DNA from: CAZMCC01 sp964564695
Lineage (GTDB): Bacteria > Planctomycetota > Phycisphaerae > Phycisphaerales > UBA1924
Assembly: GCA_964564695.1 (NCBI GenBank)
Contig: CAZMCC010000005.1
Span: 1 to 64,000 of the forward strand
Length of the DNA stretch: 64,000 nucleotides
Reading direction: 5' to 3'
Below are positions 27,407-37,056 of the stretch, in pieces. Below the pieces are notes generated by a model. It was not told the DNA's origin and made no database searches. It saw nothing but the letters and a program-made list of their open reading frames with translations. The position numbers and the translations under genes are program-made. Numbering within the stretch: position 1 is the first letter of the stretch; each line of letters starts with the position of its first letter.

Positions 27407-30400
27407 CTACCCTTTCGCCGCAATATCCAGCCCCGCCCCAGGTCGTGCCGTGACAACCACGCCCCGGTTCAGCTCCGCCTTACCCCCGCCACTACCCCCA
27501 CCGCCACCCGCCGGCCCGTCGCCAAGCGCCTCGCGATAAATTCCCTCCACCTCCCGCACATGGTCGGGATAGCTCCACAGCATCGACGCCTCGTGCACCT
27601 CGCGCGGGCTCGGGATCGCCACGTCCCCCGTCACCAGCTTCGTGATGCACGCCGCCAGCTCGTCGGGCCGCCCCGCCGTGAACAGCATCCCGTTCATCCC
27701 CTCGTTGATCCAGTCCGGCGGCCCGCCCAGGCGCGACGCGATCATGAACTTGCCCGCGTGCAGGTGTTCGAGCATCACTAAGGGGGAATTCTCCAGCCAG
27801 ATGTGCGGCAGCAGCCCCACGTCATACTCCCCCGCCGCCCCGATGAGCTGGAACAGGTCGTACCCGCCGTACACCGTCACCTCCGGGAACCGCGCCAGCC
27901 GCTTGCGCAGCGGCAGCTCGAACCCGTGTGCCCGGATCGTGACATGGCACATCCGGCGCACGTCCCTTGACAGCAGCGGGATCGCGCTCGCCAGCACCTC
28001 CACGCCCTTGTTCGACCGCGTCGTCCCGAAGAACGCGAACCGCAGCGGCCGAGTCGCCGTCATCGGGTCCCACGGGCGTGCGTCATAGAACGGCGACCGC
28101 CGCGCCCGCCGGTTGATCTGGTCAAAGTGCGGCTGCCCCAGGCGCACCCAGCGCGTCCGCGCCTCCTCCACCCCCATCGACACATGCAGCCTCCGCAGGA
28201 AGTCGCTCGGCGGGATCACGAAGTCCGCGTGATTCAGCGCCGCCACGCCCGCCTGGCGCCGCTGCCCGTACTCGTTCAGCACCACAAGATGCTTGTCGCG
28301 GTTCGCGATGATCGCGTCGTTCGCGTCCGGCGCCGCCGCGTCAAACGGCTTGGGCTTGTCCTTGTCCTTGAACGTCACATGGTGCACGATCTCGCCGCTC
28401 GCGGCCGGTCCTTCAGCGTGCGCCGGATGCTGCGGCAGCGGCGCCGTGTACGCAAACCCGTGCGCCAGCTCCGGATCCACGAGCCAGTCCGGATTTAGCT
28501 TCGGCGGCGCCTCGGGCTTGGGCAGCTTCCCCTTGAGCACGCTCTTGGCCGCCGGCTTCACGCCGTAGATCGCCTTGCGCACGATGTCCGCCGTGTACAG
28601 CCCGAAGATCCGCTCGAGCGTCTGGCCGACGCGCCGCTTGCGCTTCATCTTCCCCGGCGCGACCGAGGGCAGGCATCCGACGCAGCGCTTGCCGCCGTCG
28701 TAGTCCATGCACACCCGCGTCTCCTGGTGGAGCAGGTCCACCTGCGGGCACACGTACCAGTAGTTGTGCGGCGTCACCACCACCCCGCGTCCGCTCTTCT
28801 TGATCGCCGCGATCAGGTCGAGCCCGTAGCCCTCGAGCGAGTGGATGTGCACCACCTGGGCCCCGATGCGATCGAGCCACCCGAGCACGATCCGCGCCTG
28901 CTCGGGCGCCGCCCCGCCACCCATCTCCACCTGCATGTTCTGGAAGTTGCTCGACGCCGGCGACAGGTTCGGCGAGTTCACCAGGTCAAAGCACTCGACC
29001 CCGCCCCACGCTTCGCGATACACCACCCGCGGCCCGCCCGTCAGCCGGTAGTTCATCCCCGACTGCAGGTACGTCACCCGGTGCCCGCTCATCACGAGCC
29101 CGCGGGCCAGCTCCGACGCCGACCAGTTGTACCCGCTCCCCTCCCACTGCTGGGCGCTGAGCCGCGCCCACCCCAGGATCGCCACGTTCAACGGCCGGTT
29201 CGTCACCGGCCACCCCGGCGGCGCGGGCACTCTCGACGCCGCGCTGGCGCTGTCGCCCGCCGTCAACGCCCCGCGCGACGAACCCCCGCCCTTGACCACC
29301 GACTCAGGCCGCCAGCCATACTGGTGCGCCTTGTCGAACGGCCGCACCCGCAGCGCATACCACCCGCACCGCCACACCGACTTCGCCCACCGCATCCCGA
29401 ATTTCGCCCGCGTCCACACGCCGTCGCGTTCGAGCTGCGCGCTCGTCGGTTTCTTCATGTCAATGTGGACGTTCCACTTCCCCGTCACCAGCGGCATGTC
29501 GTTCGTCTGATCGAACACCACGACCGCCCGCGGGCGCTTCAGAATCAGCGACTTCTGGCGGAAGATGCGGCTCTTGAGCGTGTGGCCGAAGATGACGCGA
29601 TCGGCGGGCACTTCAACGCCGCCATCGGCGCTGGGTGTCGGAAGTCCGTCGCGCGTGACCTCTACCCACGTCGGCTCCGTCTCGCCCTTCGCGCGCGCCG
29701 CGACCTGCTCCCGCACGTGCCGCTTCAGATCCCGCGCAGCGGAGACCATCGGCGCCGTCGAGCACATGAGCGCCACGCGGGCGCCGCCACTTAGTGCTCC
29801 CGCCTTCGCGAGCGCCTCGATCACCGACTCCGCCGGCGGCCCGTCGCTCCCGGTCTTCCCCCACTTCCCCGTCGCGATGTCGTCCGCCGTCGCCCGGATG
29901 ATGTCCGCGTGGAACAGCCGCCGGTGCGTCGCCGCCCGCAGCGCATCCTTCAGGAGCGTCTTCATCCAGCCGCCGGTGACGCGCTTCAGCCCGCGCCGCA
30001 ATCCGATCTGCGGCACCACCTTCTGCGCCATCCACACCGCGTTCCGCTGCGCGTAGTAAATCCGCGCCGGCGTCAACTTCAGATTCCATGGCGTGTGCAG
30101 GATCACCGCATCGAGATTCAGCACCACCCGATACCCCGCCGCCGCGAACCGCAAACACCAGTCCGCGTCGTCGCAGTAAATAAAGTACCGGTAGTCCCAG
30201 AACCCCACCCGCTTCGCCGCGCTCCACCGCGCCAGCATGCTGCACGCCGACACCACGTCGACGTCCCGCAGCCCGTGGAACTCGCGCTCCCCCTTCGTCC
30301 CCCCCACCCTTGCGATCCACGCCTGGTGCCCCGCGCTCTGCGGGTGGTGCTCCGGCGGCTCGTCGCTCATCGAGCCCTTGGTGATGTCGTAGTAGATCGT

Positions 30401-31054
30401 CGTCTCGATCGTCGTCTTGCGGTCGAGGATCGACACCGTCCGCGACCCGACGAGGCCAATGCTCTCATCCGTCGCCGCGGCCTTCACCAGCTGTTCGAGC
30501 GCATCGTCCAGCGCCTCCGCATCGTCGTCCGCCAGCCACACGAACCCCACGTCGCCGCGCCCGTCCTTGGAGATCCGCTGATCGACGTAGCTGAACCCGG
30601 TGTTGAACCCGCCGCACCCGCCCATGTTCGATGCGTTGCGGACGATCGTGAACGATCCCCACCCGCCGGCGTTCTTCTCGTTCTCGCCGACACCATCGGG
30701 GGGGGCGGGCCGCTTGGGCTGACCGAAGTTCGGCTCGTGCGCCATCTGCGTCGCGTTCTCGACCACCGCCTCGGGCTTCCAGATTCCCGCGAGGTGCTCG
30801 AGCGTCCCGTCCGTCGACGAGTTGTCGATGACCACCACGTCCATCCGCTCGCGCGGGTACGTCTGGCGCGCCAGGGCCGCGAGCTGGTTGCTCACGTCCT
30901 TCTTCCGGTTCCACGTGACGCAGATCACCGCGATGCGCGGGAGAAGGGGTGGTGTGCCGGTTGCTTGTGTCGCCGGGAAAGAAGCGCTCGCTTCGAGCGC
31001 GTGCCCGTTCACCGTGCCGTTCTGACCGGACGCATCGTGGGGGGCTTGGGACAA
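27407..31054 (-). CDS. Bifunctional GT2-GT4 glycosyltransferase
   Basis: About 1215 residues. Start uncertain: TTG 31054 has GAGG upstream and sits just past the previous gene's stop; a GTG at 31012 and an ATG at 31162 (overlapping that gene by 92 bases) are alternatives. N-terminal GT2 domain (IAVICVTWNRKKDVSNQL, DNSSTDGTLEHL, acidic WLADDDAEALD). A middle region leads to a C-terminal GT4 domain (SASELARGLVMSGHRVTYL ... FFGTTRSNKGVEVLASAI ... ENSPLVMLEHLHAGKFMIAS). In the GT4 part a Cys set C-x12-C-x8-C-x2-C follows PHNYWYV. Likely builds surface polysaccharide or O-glycans together with the next gene. Confidence 0.85.
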   Translation of the reverse strand: MSQAPHDASGQNGTVNGHALEASASFPATQATGTPPLLPRIAVICVTWNRKKDVSNQLAALARQTYPRERMDVVVIDNSSTDGTLEHLAGIWKPEAVVENATQMAHEPNFGQPKRPAPPDGVGENEKNAGGWGSFTIVRNASNMGGCGGFNTGFSYVDQRISKDGRGDVGFVWLADDDAEALDDALEQLVKAAATDESIGLVGSRTVSILDRKTTIETTIYYDITKGSMSDEPPEHHPQSAGHQAWIARVGGTKGEREFHGLRDVDVVSACSMLARWSAAKRVGFWDYRYFIYCDDADWCLRFAAAGYRVVLNLDAVILHTPWNLKLTPARIYYAQRNAVWMAQKVVPQIGLRRGLKRVTGGWMKTLLKDALRAATHRRLFHADIIRATADDIATGKWGKTGSDGPPAESVIEALAKAGALSGGARVALMCSTAPMVSAARDLKRHVREQVAARAKGETEPTWVEVTRDGLPTPSADGGVEVPADRVIFGHTLKSRIFRQKSLILKRPRAVVVFDQTNDMPLVTGKWNVHIDMKKPTSAQLERDGVWTRAKFGMRWAKSVWRCGWYALRVRPFDKAHQYGWRPESVVKGGGSSRGALTAGDSASAASRVPAPPGWPVTNRPLNVAILGWARLSAQQWEGSGYNWSASELARGLVMSGHRVTYLQSGMNYRLTGGPRVVYREAWGGVECFDLVNSPNLSPASSNFQNMQVEMGGGAAPEQARIVLGWLDRIGAQVVHIHSLEGYGLDLIAAIKKSGRGVVVTPHNYWYVCPQVDLLHQETRVCMDYDGGKRCVGCLPSVAPGKMKRKRRVGQTLERIFGLYTADIVRKAIYGVKPAAKSVLKGKLPKPEAPPKLNPDWLVDPELAHGFAYTAPLPQHPAHAEGPAASGEIVHHVTFKDKDKPKPFDAAAPDANDAIIANRDKHLVVLNEYGQRRQAGVAALNHADFVIPPSDFLRRLHVSMGVEEARTRWVRLGQPHFDQINRRARRSPFYDARPWDPMTATRPLRFAFFGTTRSNKGVEVLASAIPLLSRDVRRMCHVTIRAHGFELPLRKRLARFPEVTVYGGYDLFQLIGAAGEYDVGLLPHIWLENSPLVMLEHLHAGKFMIASRLGGPPDWINEGMNGMLFTAGRPDELAACITKLVTGDVAIPSPREVHEASMLWSYPDHVREVEGIYREALGDGPAGGGGGSGGGKAELNRGVVVTARPGAGLDIAAKG

Positions 31055-31070
31055 CTCACGAACCTCAAAT

Positions 31071-32942
31071 TCAGGACCCCGCCGCACCCCGAACAGAACC
31101 GCTCCTCTGGCTGACCGCGATGGTAGGAGCCGAACCCGCGTCACCGGTACGAACGCCGCCACCGCCGGCCGGCGTGCCCCCCGCTTCCCGATAGAGCGTC
31201 TCCATCTCCACCGCGTGATCCTCGATCCGCTTGGGCGCCGTCACATTCCGCCGCAGTTCCCACAGCATCTCCGGGTTCCGCACCACTTCCGTGAGCCGCC
31301 GAGCCATGTCCGCCGGGTCGTTCCCGCGGGACAGCAAGCCGTTGTGCCCGTCCTTCACGAAGTCGGTGATCCCCCCCACCGCGGCCCCCAGCACCGGCAC
31401 GCCGCACGCGTTGAACTCGAACACCGTCTGCGGCGCGTTGTCCCACCACACCGAACTCACCACGCCCAGGTCCTTGCCCCCCAGCATCCACGGGATGTCG
31501 TGGTAGTCGTACCCCGGGACAAAGACCAGCCCCGCCGTCCGCGGCTCAAGCCGCCGGAACATCCACTCAATGCTCTGCCCGTCGAGCGCGAAGATCGACA
31601 GGTGCAGCCGCGCGAGGTCCTCGGGCGCGAGCAGGTTCAACGCCTCCACGAGGATGTGCAGGCCTTTGTAATAGTGGTTGTACCCCATGAACACGAGCCG
31701 CACCGGCCGCGGCGTCTCGTCGCTCGTGACGGTGGCCCGGAATGGCGGCGGCTCCACCACCAGCTCCTTGTTCAACTCCACGATCCGGTTGATCCGCGAC
31801 CCGATGTGCACCGTCTCGATCACGGCGCGGTCGACCCCCATCGACACGAACTTGTCGCGCACGAAGTCCGACACCGCGAACACCCGGTCGCACGAATTGA
31901 GCATCTTCACCATCGCGAGGCGCCGCTCGCCGTAGGCGTTGAGCGGCTTGAGGCTCGCCGGTTCCGGCTCGATGACATTCAGCAGCGGCAGCTTCGACGG
32001 GTCGGGGGGGCCGCCCGCAGGCGCCTTCGCGTTCCCCTCGATCTCCGCCAGGATCTGCTTCGCCTTCCCGCGCGTCTCGCTCTTCGCGGTCGTCGCTCCG
32101 AATGCCCGCAGCGCCTCGTCCCCATCCAGCTCCGCCGCAACCCCCGGCAACGGCGGCGGCGCCGGCGCCACCAGATCCCGATCACTCCCCCGCTTCCCGT
32201 TCAGCGTCCGAGTCACGAGCGCCGCCGCACTCACCACCGCCCGCTTGATCCACGACACGCTCGACCGCAGCTCAACCATCGCCGCCCGCGCATCGTCCGT
32301 CGGCACCGTCACCACGTCCGTCCACGCCCCCGACTCGCGCAGCGTCTTCAGATACGCCGCCTCCCGCTTCGCCCGCTCCTGGGCGACCGTCTTGGTCTCG
32401 ATGCACGTCGCGCAGTTGTGCCCATTATCCGCGTCACGGCATACCACCCGGTGCCCCTGCATCAAATACACCTGCGGGCAGATCGTGTGGTAGTTGTGCA
32501 GGCTGAAGACCACCTTCGCCCCACCCCCCGCACTCTTCTTCGCCGCCAACACACACCCCGCGCTGAACCCCTCCACGTTGTGGAAGTGCACCACGTCGGC
32601 CTTCACCGCGTCGAAGAACTCCGCGACCACGCGCTCGAGCTCCGGGCTGCTCACCTCGCCCGTCGGATCCTGAAACTGCGCGATCGACGGCGCGATCACC
32701 GGCGAGTTGATGACCTCAAAGACCTTGATCCCCAGCCAGTCCTCATGCCGCCGCACCTGGCACCGCGTGTCCGACGCCGGCGACAACGCCTCCGGCAGAT
32801 ACGTCACCCCACCGAAGAACGAAACAACCTCATGCCCCCGATCCCGCAGCGCCAGCGCCAGCGCAAGGCAATACCCATTGACGCCCCCACCATTGGACGC
32901 CCCGTCCCAGATCTTCGCCCAGTTGACCAGCACAACACGCAT
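31071..32942 (-). CDS. GT4-family glycosyltransferase
   Basis: 623 residues from ATG 32942 (AGGA upstream; TTG 32945 precedes it). GT-B fold: VNWAKIWDGASNGGGVNGYC at the donor/acceptor cleft, HFHNVEGFSAGCVLAAKKSA, the Cys set C-x12-C-x8-C-x2-C after LHNYHTI, then MGYNHYYKGLHILVEALNLL and the C-terminal E-x7-E type region DNAPQTVFEFNACGVPVLGA. A long Ala/Pro insert lies between halves. Same order and Cys spacing as the GT4 half of the next gene, so the two probably arose by duplication and work on one glycan. Confidence 0.9.
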   Translation of the reverse strand: MRVVLVNWAKIWDGASNGGGVNGYCLALALALRDRGHEVVSFFGGVTYLPEALSPASDTRCQVRRHEDWLGIKVFEVINSPVIAPSIAQFQDPTGEVSSPELERVVAEFFDAVKADVVHFHNVEGFSAGCVLAAKKSAGGGAKVVFSLHNYHTICPQVYLMQGHRVVCRDADNGHNCATCIETKTVAQERAKREAAYLKTLRESGAWTDVVTVPTDDARAAMVELRSSVSWIKRAVVSAAALVTRTLNGKRGSDRDLVAPAPPPLPGVAAELDGDEALRAFGATTAKSETRGKAKQILAEIEGNAKAPAGGPPDPSKLPLLNVIEPEPASLKPLNAYGERRLAMVKMLNSCDRVFAVSDFVRDKFVSMGVDRAVIETVHIGSRINRIVELNKELVVEPPPFRATVTSDETPRPVRLVFMGYNHYYKGLHILVEALNLLAPEDLARLHLSIFALDGQSIEWMFRRLEPRTAGLVFVPGYDYHDIPWMLGGKDLGVVSSVWWDNAPQTVFEFNACGVPVLGAAVGGITDFVKDGHNGLLSRGNDPADMARRLTEVVRNPEMLWELRRNVTAPKRIEDHAVEMETLYREAGGTPAGGGGVRTGDAGSAPTIAVSQRSGSVRGAAGS

Positions 32943-32964
32943 CAAGAATTCCTAGGCGCTCCAA

Positions 32965-33033
32965 AGATCCCCCTCCGCAACGCGGAGGGGGAAAGCTTGA
33001 TCGGCGTCCAGCCGATCAAGCGAGGGGGAGGGC
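32965..33033. repeat. Double-hairpin repeat, family I, half element a
   Basis: AGATCCCCCTCCGC, AA, GCGGAGGGGG (first hairpin), then CTTGATCGGC-GTCCA-GCCGATCAAG (second hairpin), then GCGAGGGGGAGGG. The inverted second half present at 41465 and 46776 is missing here. Confidence 0.9.
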
Positions 33034-33048
33034 GTCGCCCGCGCGCCG

Positions 33049-33594
33049 CTACATGGGCGTGAAAACCTCACATCCACACACGCCCAAACCAAACGATCGC
33101 ATTCCCTCTACCGGTCCCCGAACCTTCGTAACCGTCATCTCTAGTCGGTCTCGCTCTTGCAACGGCGCACCAAGTTTGTACAGCTTGAGGCGCCACAGCC
33201 CGGGCTCGGCCTGGTGACCACCGCGCGGCCCGGCAGTTCCCCTCCACACCTGCTGGTCGAGAAAGACCTTTCCGTCGGCATCCGCAACTCGCACCATCAC
33301 GATGAGCTCTCCGCTTTCAAATAGTTGAATGTCCGACTCGCTGAGCTCAATCGCCACCTCGAATCCGCTGCTGTCGCCGGTGGTAACTCCACCGAAGCGG
33401 ACCACGCCGACGCCGTTCTCATCAAGAGTCAGATTCCGAAACTCCACTCCCCACGCTGTGCGGTCCGGCAGATCCTGTGACACAACCACTCCGTCGCCAA
33501 AGTGACGACTGGCCGAGCCGGGTGAGCACCCACCGCCCACCACCGCCGCGGTCGCGACCACAAGAACCAGCATCAATCGAACAAGCATGCTCAC
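33049..33594 (-). CDS. Lipoprotein, unknown function
   Basis: 181 residues from GTG 33594, preceded by GAGGAG at 6 bases (ATG 33588 is in frame). Signal peptide with lipobox VVGGGC. Mature part is beta-rich (GVEFRNLTLDENGVGVVRFG, ELIVMVRVADADGKVFLDQQ) and ends in a CGCEVFTPM tail with two cysteines. No family recognised. Ten bases after aroB, so probably co-transcribed with aroB-panD-rsfS. Confidence 0.7.
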   Translation of the reverse strand: MSMLVRLMLVLVVATAAVVGGGCSPGSASRHFGDGVVVSQDLPDRTAWGVEFRNLTLDENGVGVVRFGGVTTGDSSGFEVAIELSESDIQLFESGELIVMVRVADADGKVFLDQQVWRGTAGPRGGHQAEPGLWRLKLYKLGAPLQERDRLEMTVTKVRGPVEGMRSFGLGVCGCEVFTPM

Positions 33595-33604
33595 GCCGCT
33601 CTCC

Positions 33605-34879
33605 TCAGGCCAACTCCCTCAGCGCCTCCACCGCCGCCGACTCCGGCACATCCCCCACCAGCTCCGCCCGCAGCTTCGTCTCCTCGATCCGATCATCGCT
33701 CACAAACAGCACAAGCCGCACGCGCCCGCCGCGTGCCTTCTTGTCATCCTTCATCACCGCCGCGACCGCGCCGGGATCGAACGCCCCATGCACCTTCGTC
33801 GGCAACCCCGCCGCCCCCACCATCCCGCGCACAAGCTCAACCGTCGGCTCGCCGCACAACCCGAGCATACGTGAGCACCGCGCCGCCGCGATCATCCCCA
33901 GCCCCACGGCCTCGCCGTGCGACAGTCCATCCAGCCCCGGCCCCGCGCTCAACCCCTTCGTCACCTCGAGCGCATGCCCAAACGTGTGCCCCAGATTCAA
34001 CGTCGCCCGCGCCCCCGACGAGTGCTCCTCGCGCTCGTCCGTCTTCACCACCAGCGCCTTGAGTTCCGCGTTCCGCGCCACCAGCTCGACGAGTGCGGTC
34101 CGATCCGGGTGGGGGGTCGGGTGCCCCGGCGGAGCTTTGTCCGCCGGGTGTGCGCTCCCCCGCGCCATGTCCTCGACGCTTCCCAGCACCGCCCGCGTAA
34201 ACGCAAGCAAATCCGGATCCTCCCACGCCCCCCCGATCAGCGCATGCTTGATGCACTCCGCCAACCCCCCGCGAAGCTCCCGCGCCGGCAGGCTGCTCAG
34301 CGTCGCCACATCCGCCAGCACCAGCGACGGCTGGTGAAAGCACCCCGCCATGTTCTTCCGCAGCGCGCCATCCGCGCCTCCCCCCACGCGCACATTCACC
34401 GCCGTCTTCCCCCCCACCGCCGCGTCCACCATCGCGAGCAGCGTCGTCGGGCACTGGATCACCGGCACGCCGCGCCGATAGATCGCCGCGGCGAATCCCG
34501 CGAGATCCCCCACCAATCCGCCCCCCAGCGCCACCACCGGCTCGTCCCGCTCCAGGCGTGCCGCGGCCAGCGCCGTCACCACCGGCTCGAGCCCCTCGAA
34601 CGTCTTGAGGTTCTCGTCCGCAACCGCCGCGATCCGCGTCACCGTGAACCCGGCCGCCTCGAGCGACTTGGCCGCCCCGTCCACCATCGCCTCCGGCAGC
34701 CCCGCGTCGTACACCAGCGCCGCCTTGGGCGATCGCCGGTCCCCCAGCTCCGTGACTATTCGAGTCCGCTCCCCGACGTCCTTAAGCAGCCCCTCACCCA
34801 CCACCACCTGATACGACCACGACCCGCGCCCCGCGAGGTCGACGTCGATGGTCTGTGATGGTGCACCGGCCGCGCTCAA
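33605..34879 (-). CDS. aroB: 3-dehydroquinate synthase
   Basis: 424 residues from TTG 34879, with GAGAGGA upstream; no ATG fits. Second step of the shikimate pathway: DAHP to 3-dehydroquinate, NAD- and metal-dependent, cytosolic. Seen: NAD-binding VVALGGGLVGDLAGFAAAIY, CPTTLLAMVDAAVGGKTAVN, metal-ligand regions LRGGLAECIKHALI, NLGHTFGHALE and LSHGEAVGLGM. Odd: an insert of about 20 residues (AHPADKAPPGHPTPH) after residue 240 is encoded by a hairpin repeat. It precedes the lipoprotein and follows panD in one minus-strand cluster. Confidence 0.96.
   Translation of the reverse strand: MSAAGAPSQTIDVDLAGRGSWSYQVVVGEGLLKDVGERTRIVTELGDRRSPKAALVYDAGLPEAMVDGAAKSLEAAGFTVTRIAAVADENLKTFEGLEPVVTALAAARLERDEPVVALGGGLVGDLAGFAAAIYRRGVPVIQCPTTLLAMVDAAVGGKTAVNVRVGGGADGALRKNMAGCFHQPSLVLADVATLSSLPARELRGGLAECIKHALIGGAWEDPDLLAFTRAVLGSVEDMARGSAHPADKAPPGHPTPHPDRTALVELVARNAELKALVVKTDEREEHSSGARATLNLGHTFGHALEVTKGLSAGPGLDGLSHGEAVGLGMIAAARCSRMLGLCGEPTVELVRGMVGAAGLPTKVHGAFDPGAVAAVMKDDKKARGGRVRLVLFVSDDRIEETKLRAELVGDVPESAAVEALRELA
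34119..34150. repeat. GTGCC hairpin half-element inside aroB (family II relative)
   Basis: GGGTGCCC, stem CCCGGCGGA (34125-34133), loop GCTTTG, stem TCCGCCGGG (34140-34148), then TGTGC. About 30 bases match the reverse complement of 44735-44766 inside the debranching enzyme gene. It is read in frame as part of a surface insert in AroB. Confidence 0.75.
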
Positions 34880-34925
34880 TTGCGTCCTCTCCGAGAGACC
34901 CCCACTCCTCAGAACTCAGAACGAC

Positions 34926-35333
34926 TCACCCCGTCGTGGCCGACGTCGCCGGAGCGGTTGGGGGGGACGGCTCATACCGCATCACGCTCTCGACCGAGTT
35001 GTCCGGTCGCATGATCGCCACCTTCGGCCGGTTGCCCGCATACTCACGCTCGTCCATCATCGCGTAGTGCATGACGATGATGATGTCGCCCGGCTCCACC
35101 AGCCGGGCCGCGGCCCCGTTCACCTCGATCACCCGGCTCCCGCGCTCGCCGCGGAAGATGTACGTCTCGAACCGCTCGCCATTGCGGCAGTTCGCCACGT
35201 GCACCGCGTCGTTCACCCGCATGCCGACGGCATCGAGGATGTCGGCGTCGATCGTGATCGACCCGATGTAGTCCGGACGTCCCGCGGTGACGCTCGCCCG
35301 GTGGATCTTGCTGTGCAGCACCTGTCGCAGCAT
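34926..35333 (-). CDS. panD: Aspartate 1-decarboxylase
   Basis: 135 residues from ATG 35333. Makes beta-alanine from L-aspartate for pantothenate/CoA. Self-cleaves at a Gly-Ser bond to give a pyruvoyl group: the DYIGSITIDADILDA segment holds it (Ser about residue 25). MLRQVLHSKIHRASVT, LDAVGMRVNDAVHVANCRNG and GDIIIVMHYAMMDE are diagnostic. Tail after residue 120 is Pro/Ala-rich. Its ribosome site GAGGAG lies in the end of rsfS, whose stop is just upstream. Confidence 0.96.
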   Translation of the reverse strand: MLRQVLHSKIHRASVTAGRPDYIGSITIDADILDAVGMRVNDAVHVANCRNGERFETYIFRGERGSRVIEVNGAAARLVEPGDIIIVMHYAMMDEREYAGNRPKVAIMRPDNSVESVMRYEPSPPTAPATSATTG

Positions 35334-35343
35334 GGGTTCGTCG

Positions 35344-35904
35344 TTACTCCTCGGCCGCCCCTGCGCCGCGCCCCGGCACGCGCCGTCCCTTGCTCGCCGA
35401 CGAGGGGGGGGGCGGGGTGTTGAGCCCCGCGCGGTCGCGCGTCTTCTGTTCCGGACGCTCCCACTCGATCCGCTCGGCCTCGCCCCAGAGCATCTCGAGG
35501 TCATAGTGGGCCCGCGTGTTGGGCTCGAAGACGTGCACGACGATGTCGACCATGTCGAGCAGGCACCAGGTCGTCCGCTCGTCGGTGCTCGCGCGGAACA
35601 CGCCGTGGCCGGCCTTCTCGCCCGCCTCGCGCACATGGTCGATCGCCGACTTCATCTGCCGGTCGCTCGTGCCCGAGCCGATCACCATGTAGTCGTACAC
35701 CTGCGAAAGCTGGCGCACGTCCAGCACGACGACTTCCTCGCACTTGTCGTCCGAAAGGCTCCGCGCGGCGTCCACCGCCATCGCCAGCACGACTTCGGGA
35801 TCCGTCTGGTTCACCGACGGGAGCACCTGGTGGGGCTCCGTCAGCTTCGCGTTGCGGGATTTGCGGGGGGGCTTGGGTTGGGTGGGGTCGGTCTGTTTGG
35901 CCAT
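35344..35904 (-). CDS. rsfS: Ribosome silencing factor RsfS
   Basis: 186 residues from ATG 35904. Binds ribosomal protein uL14 and blocks subunit joining in poor growth conditions. Core: MAVDAARSLSDDKCEEVVVL, DYMVIGSGTSDRQMKSAIDH, ERTTWCLLDMVDIVVHVFEP, YDLEMLWGEAERIEWE. The N-terminal 45 residues and C-terminal 35 residues are charged extensions beyond the usual ~110. Coupled with panD downstream (10-base gap). Confidence 0.95.
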   Translation of the reverse strand: MAKQTDPTQPKPPRKSRNAKLTEPHQVLPSVNQTDPEVVLAMAVDAARSLSDDKCEEVVVLDVRQLSQVYDYMVIGSGTSDRQMKSAIDHVREAGEKAGHGVFRASTDERTTWCLLDMVDIVVHVFEPNTRAHYDLEMLWGEAERIEWERPEQKTRDRAGLNTPPPPSSASKGRRVPGRGAGAAEE

Positions 35905-36002
35905 CTTCGGACGGAGGGTAGGAGCGATCCGGGCCCCTCGCGCGAGCCGCCAGCCTTCGATATGCGTCCCGCGGCCGCCCACCGCTATCCTCGCCCGCCC
36001 GA

Positions 36003-36923
36003 ATGGACACCGTTCTCGCCATCCTCCTCGCGGCCGTGGGCGTCGCGGTCGTCGTCCTGGCCCGCCAGTCACGCCTCATGCGCCGGCGCCAGCGCGAGGC
36101 GTCGTCGCGCCTGCGAGTTCTCGAGAGCGAGCTGCTCCGGACCCGGCGAGCCCTCGCCGCCGACCGCGTCAGCTACGCCCTCGCCCGCGCGGCCGTCGCC
36201 CCCCACCTGCCGGTCCGCTTCACCGCCGAGTGGGGCGAGGACCTGTTCCTCTATGACCTGTTCGGACCCGGGAGCGGGGCCGGCGGAACCGGTTTCTACA
36301 TCGAAGCCGGCGCCTTCGACGGCGTCACGCTCTCGGTCACCTACCCCTTCGAGGCCATGGGCTGGACCGGCCTGCTCGTCGAGCCCCTTCCCGAACACGC
36401 CGCCCGGGCCGCCGCCGCCCGCCCGCGCAGCCGGGTCGTCAACGCCGCCCTCGGCCCGCCCGGCGCTCCGCCCACCGCCACGTTCACCAGCGTTGGCGCC
36501 ACCAACGACCTCACGGCCCAGATGCTGAGCCACGCCGGCACCAACCCCGAGCACCAGAAGCTCCTTGACGAGCGGCGCGACCAGCGCCGCGAAGTCACTG
36601 TCCGCCTGGCCACGCTCGACGACATCCTCGCCGAGAGCGCCCAGGGCGCGCCCGGCGGCGTGCTGCCTCGGATCGACTTCGCCGTGTTCGACGTCGAGGG
36701 CGGCGAGCTCGACCTGCTCCGCGGGTTCGATCTCCGAAAGCACCGCCCGCGAGTGCTCGTGATCGAGGACCTGACCAACGGCGCCGACCGGCGCGTGGCG
36801 GACCTGTGCCGCGGCGCGGGGTACGACTCGGTGGGCCGCCTCGGGCGGAACGAGGTGTTTGTGATTCTGGACGAGCCGGTTCTGGCGGCCCGGGCCCGCG
36901 AGCTGACGAGCGTGCTGAGCTAA
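36003..36923 (+). CDS. FkbM-family methyltransferase with N-terminal anchor
   Basis: 306 residues. One N-terminal helix (VLAILLAAVGVAVVVLA), a basic coiled stretch, then a SAM-dependent FkbM domain: GFYIEAGAFDGVTLSVTYPF (SAM loop), GLLVEPLPEHAARAAAARP, RLATLDDIL and RIDFAVFDVEGGELDLLRGF. Family members O-methylate sugars or polyketides; here a glycan substrate is plausible given the nearby glycosyltransferases (inference). Confidence 0.87.
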   Translation: MDTVLAILLAAVGVAVVVLARQSRLMRRRQREASSRLRVLESELLRTRRALAADRVSYALARAAVAPHLPVRFTAEWGEDLFLYDLFGPGSGAGGTGFYIEAGAFDGVTLSVTYPFEAMGWTGLLVEPLPEHAARAAAARPRSRVVNAALGPPGAPPTATFTSVGATNDLTAQMLSHAGTNPEHQKLLDERRDQRREVTVRLATLDDILAESAQGAPGGVLPRIDFAVFDVEGGELDLLRGFDLRKHRPRVLVIEDLTNGADRRVADLCRGAGYDSVGRLGRNEVFVILDEPVLAARARELTSVLS

Positions 36924-37056
36924 GCGGCCGCTGCGGGGGCGGCGCCCCCAAAACAGGTCGCAAGATTACGGCCAATTCATGCCAAACTCAGCATCCGCAA
37001 ACATCGCGGCGGCATCATTACGCCTGTTACGGGACTGCACCACCAAGCACGCACCG

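Noticed and set aside
25549..27453. 634-residue open frame on plus
   Set aside because: Antisense to the S46 peptidase, whose triad and signal peptide are clear.
27642..33062. Several long plus-strand frames over the glycosyltransferase genes
   Set aside because: Arg/Pro/His-rich shadows; the minus-strand frames carry GT2 and GT4 motifs.
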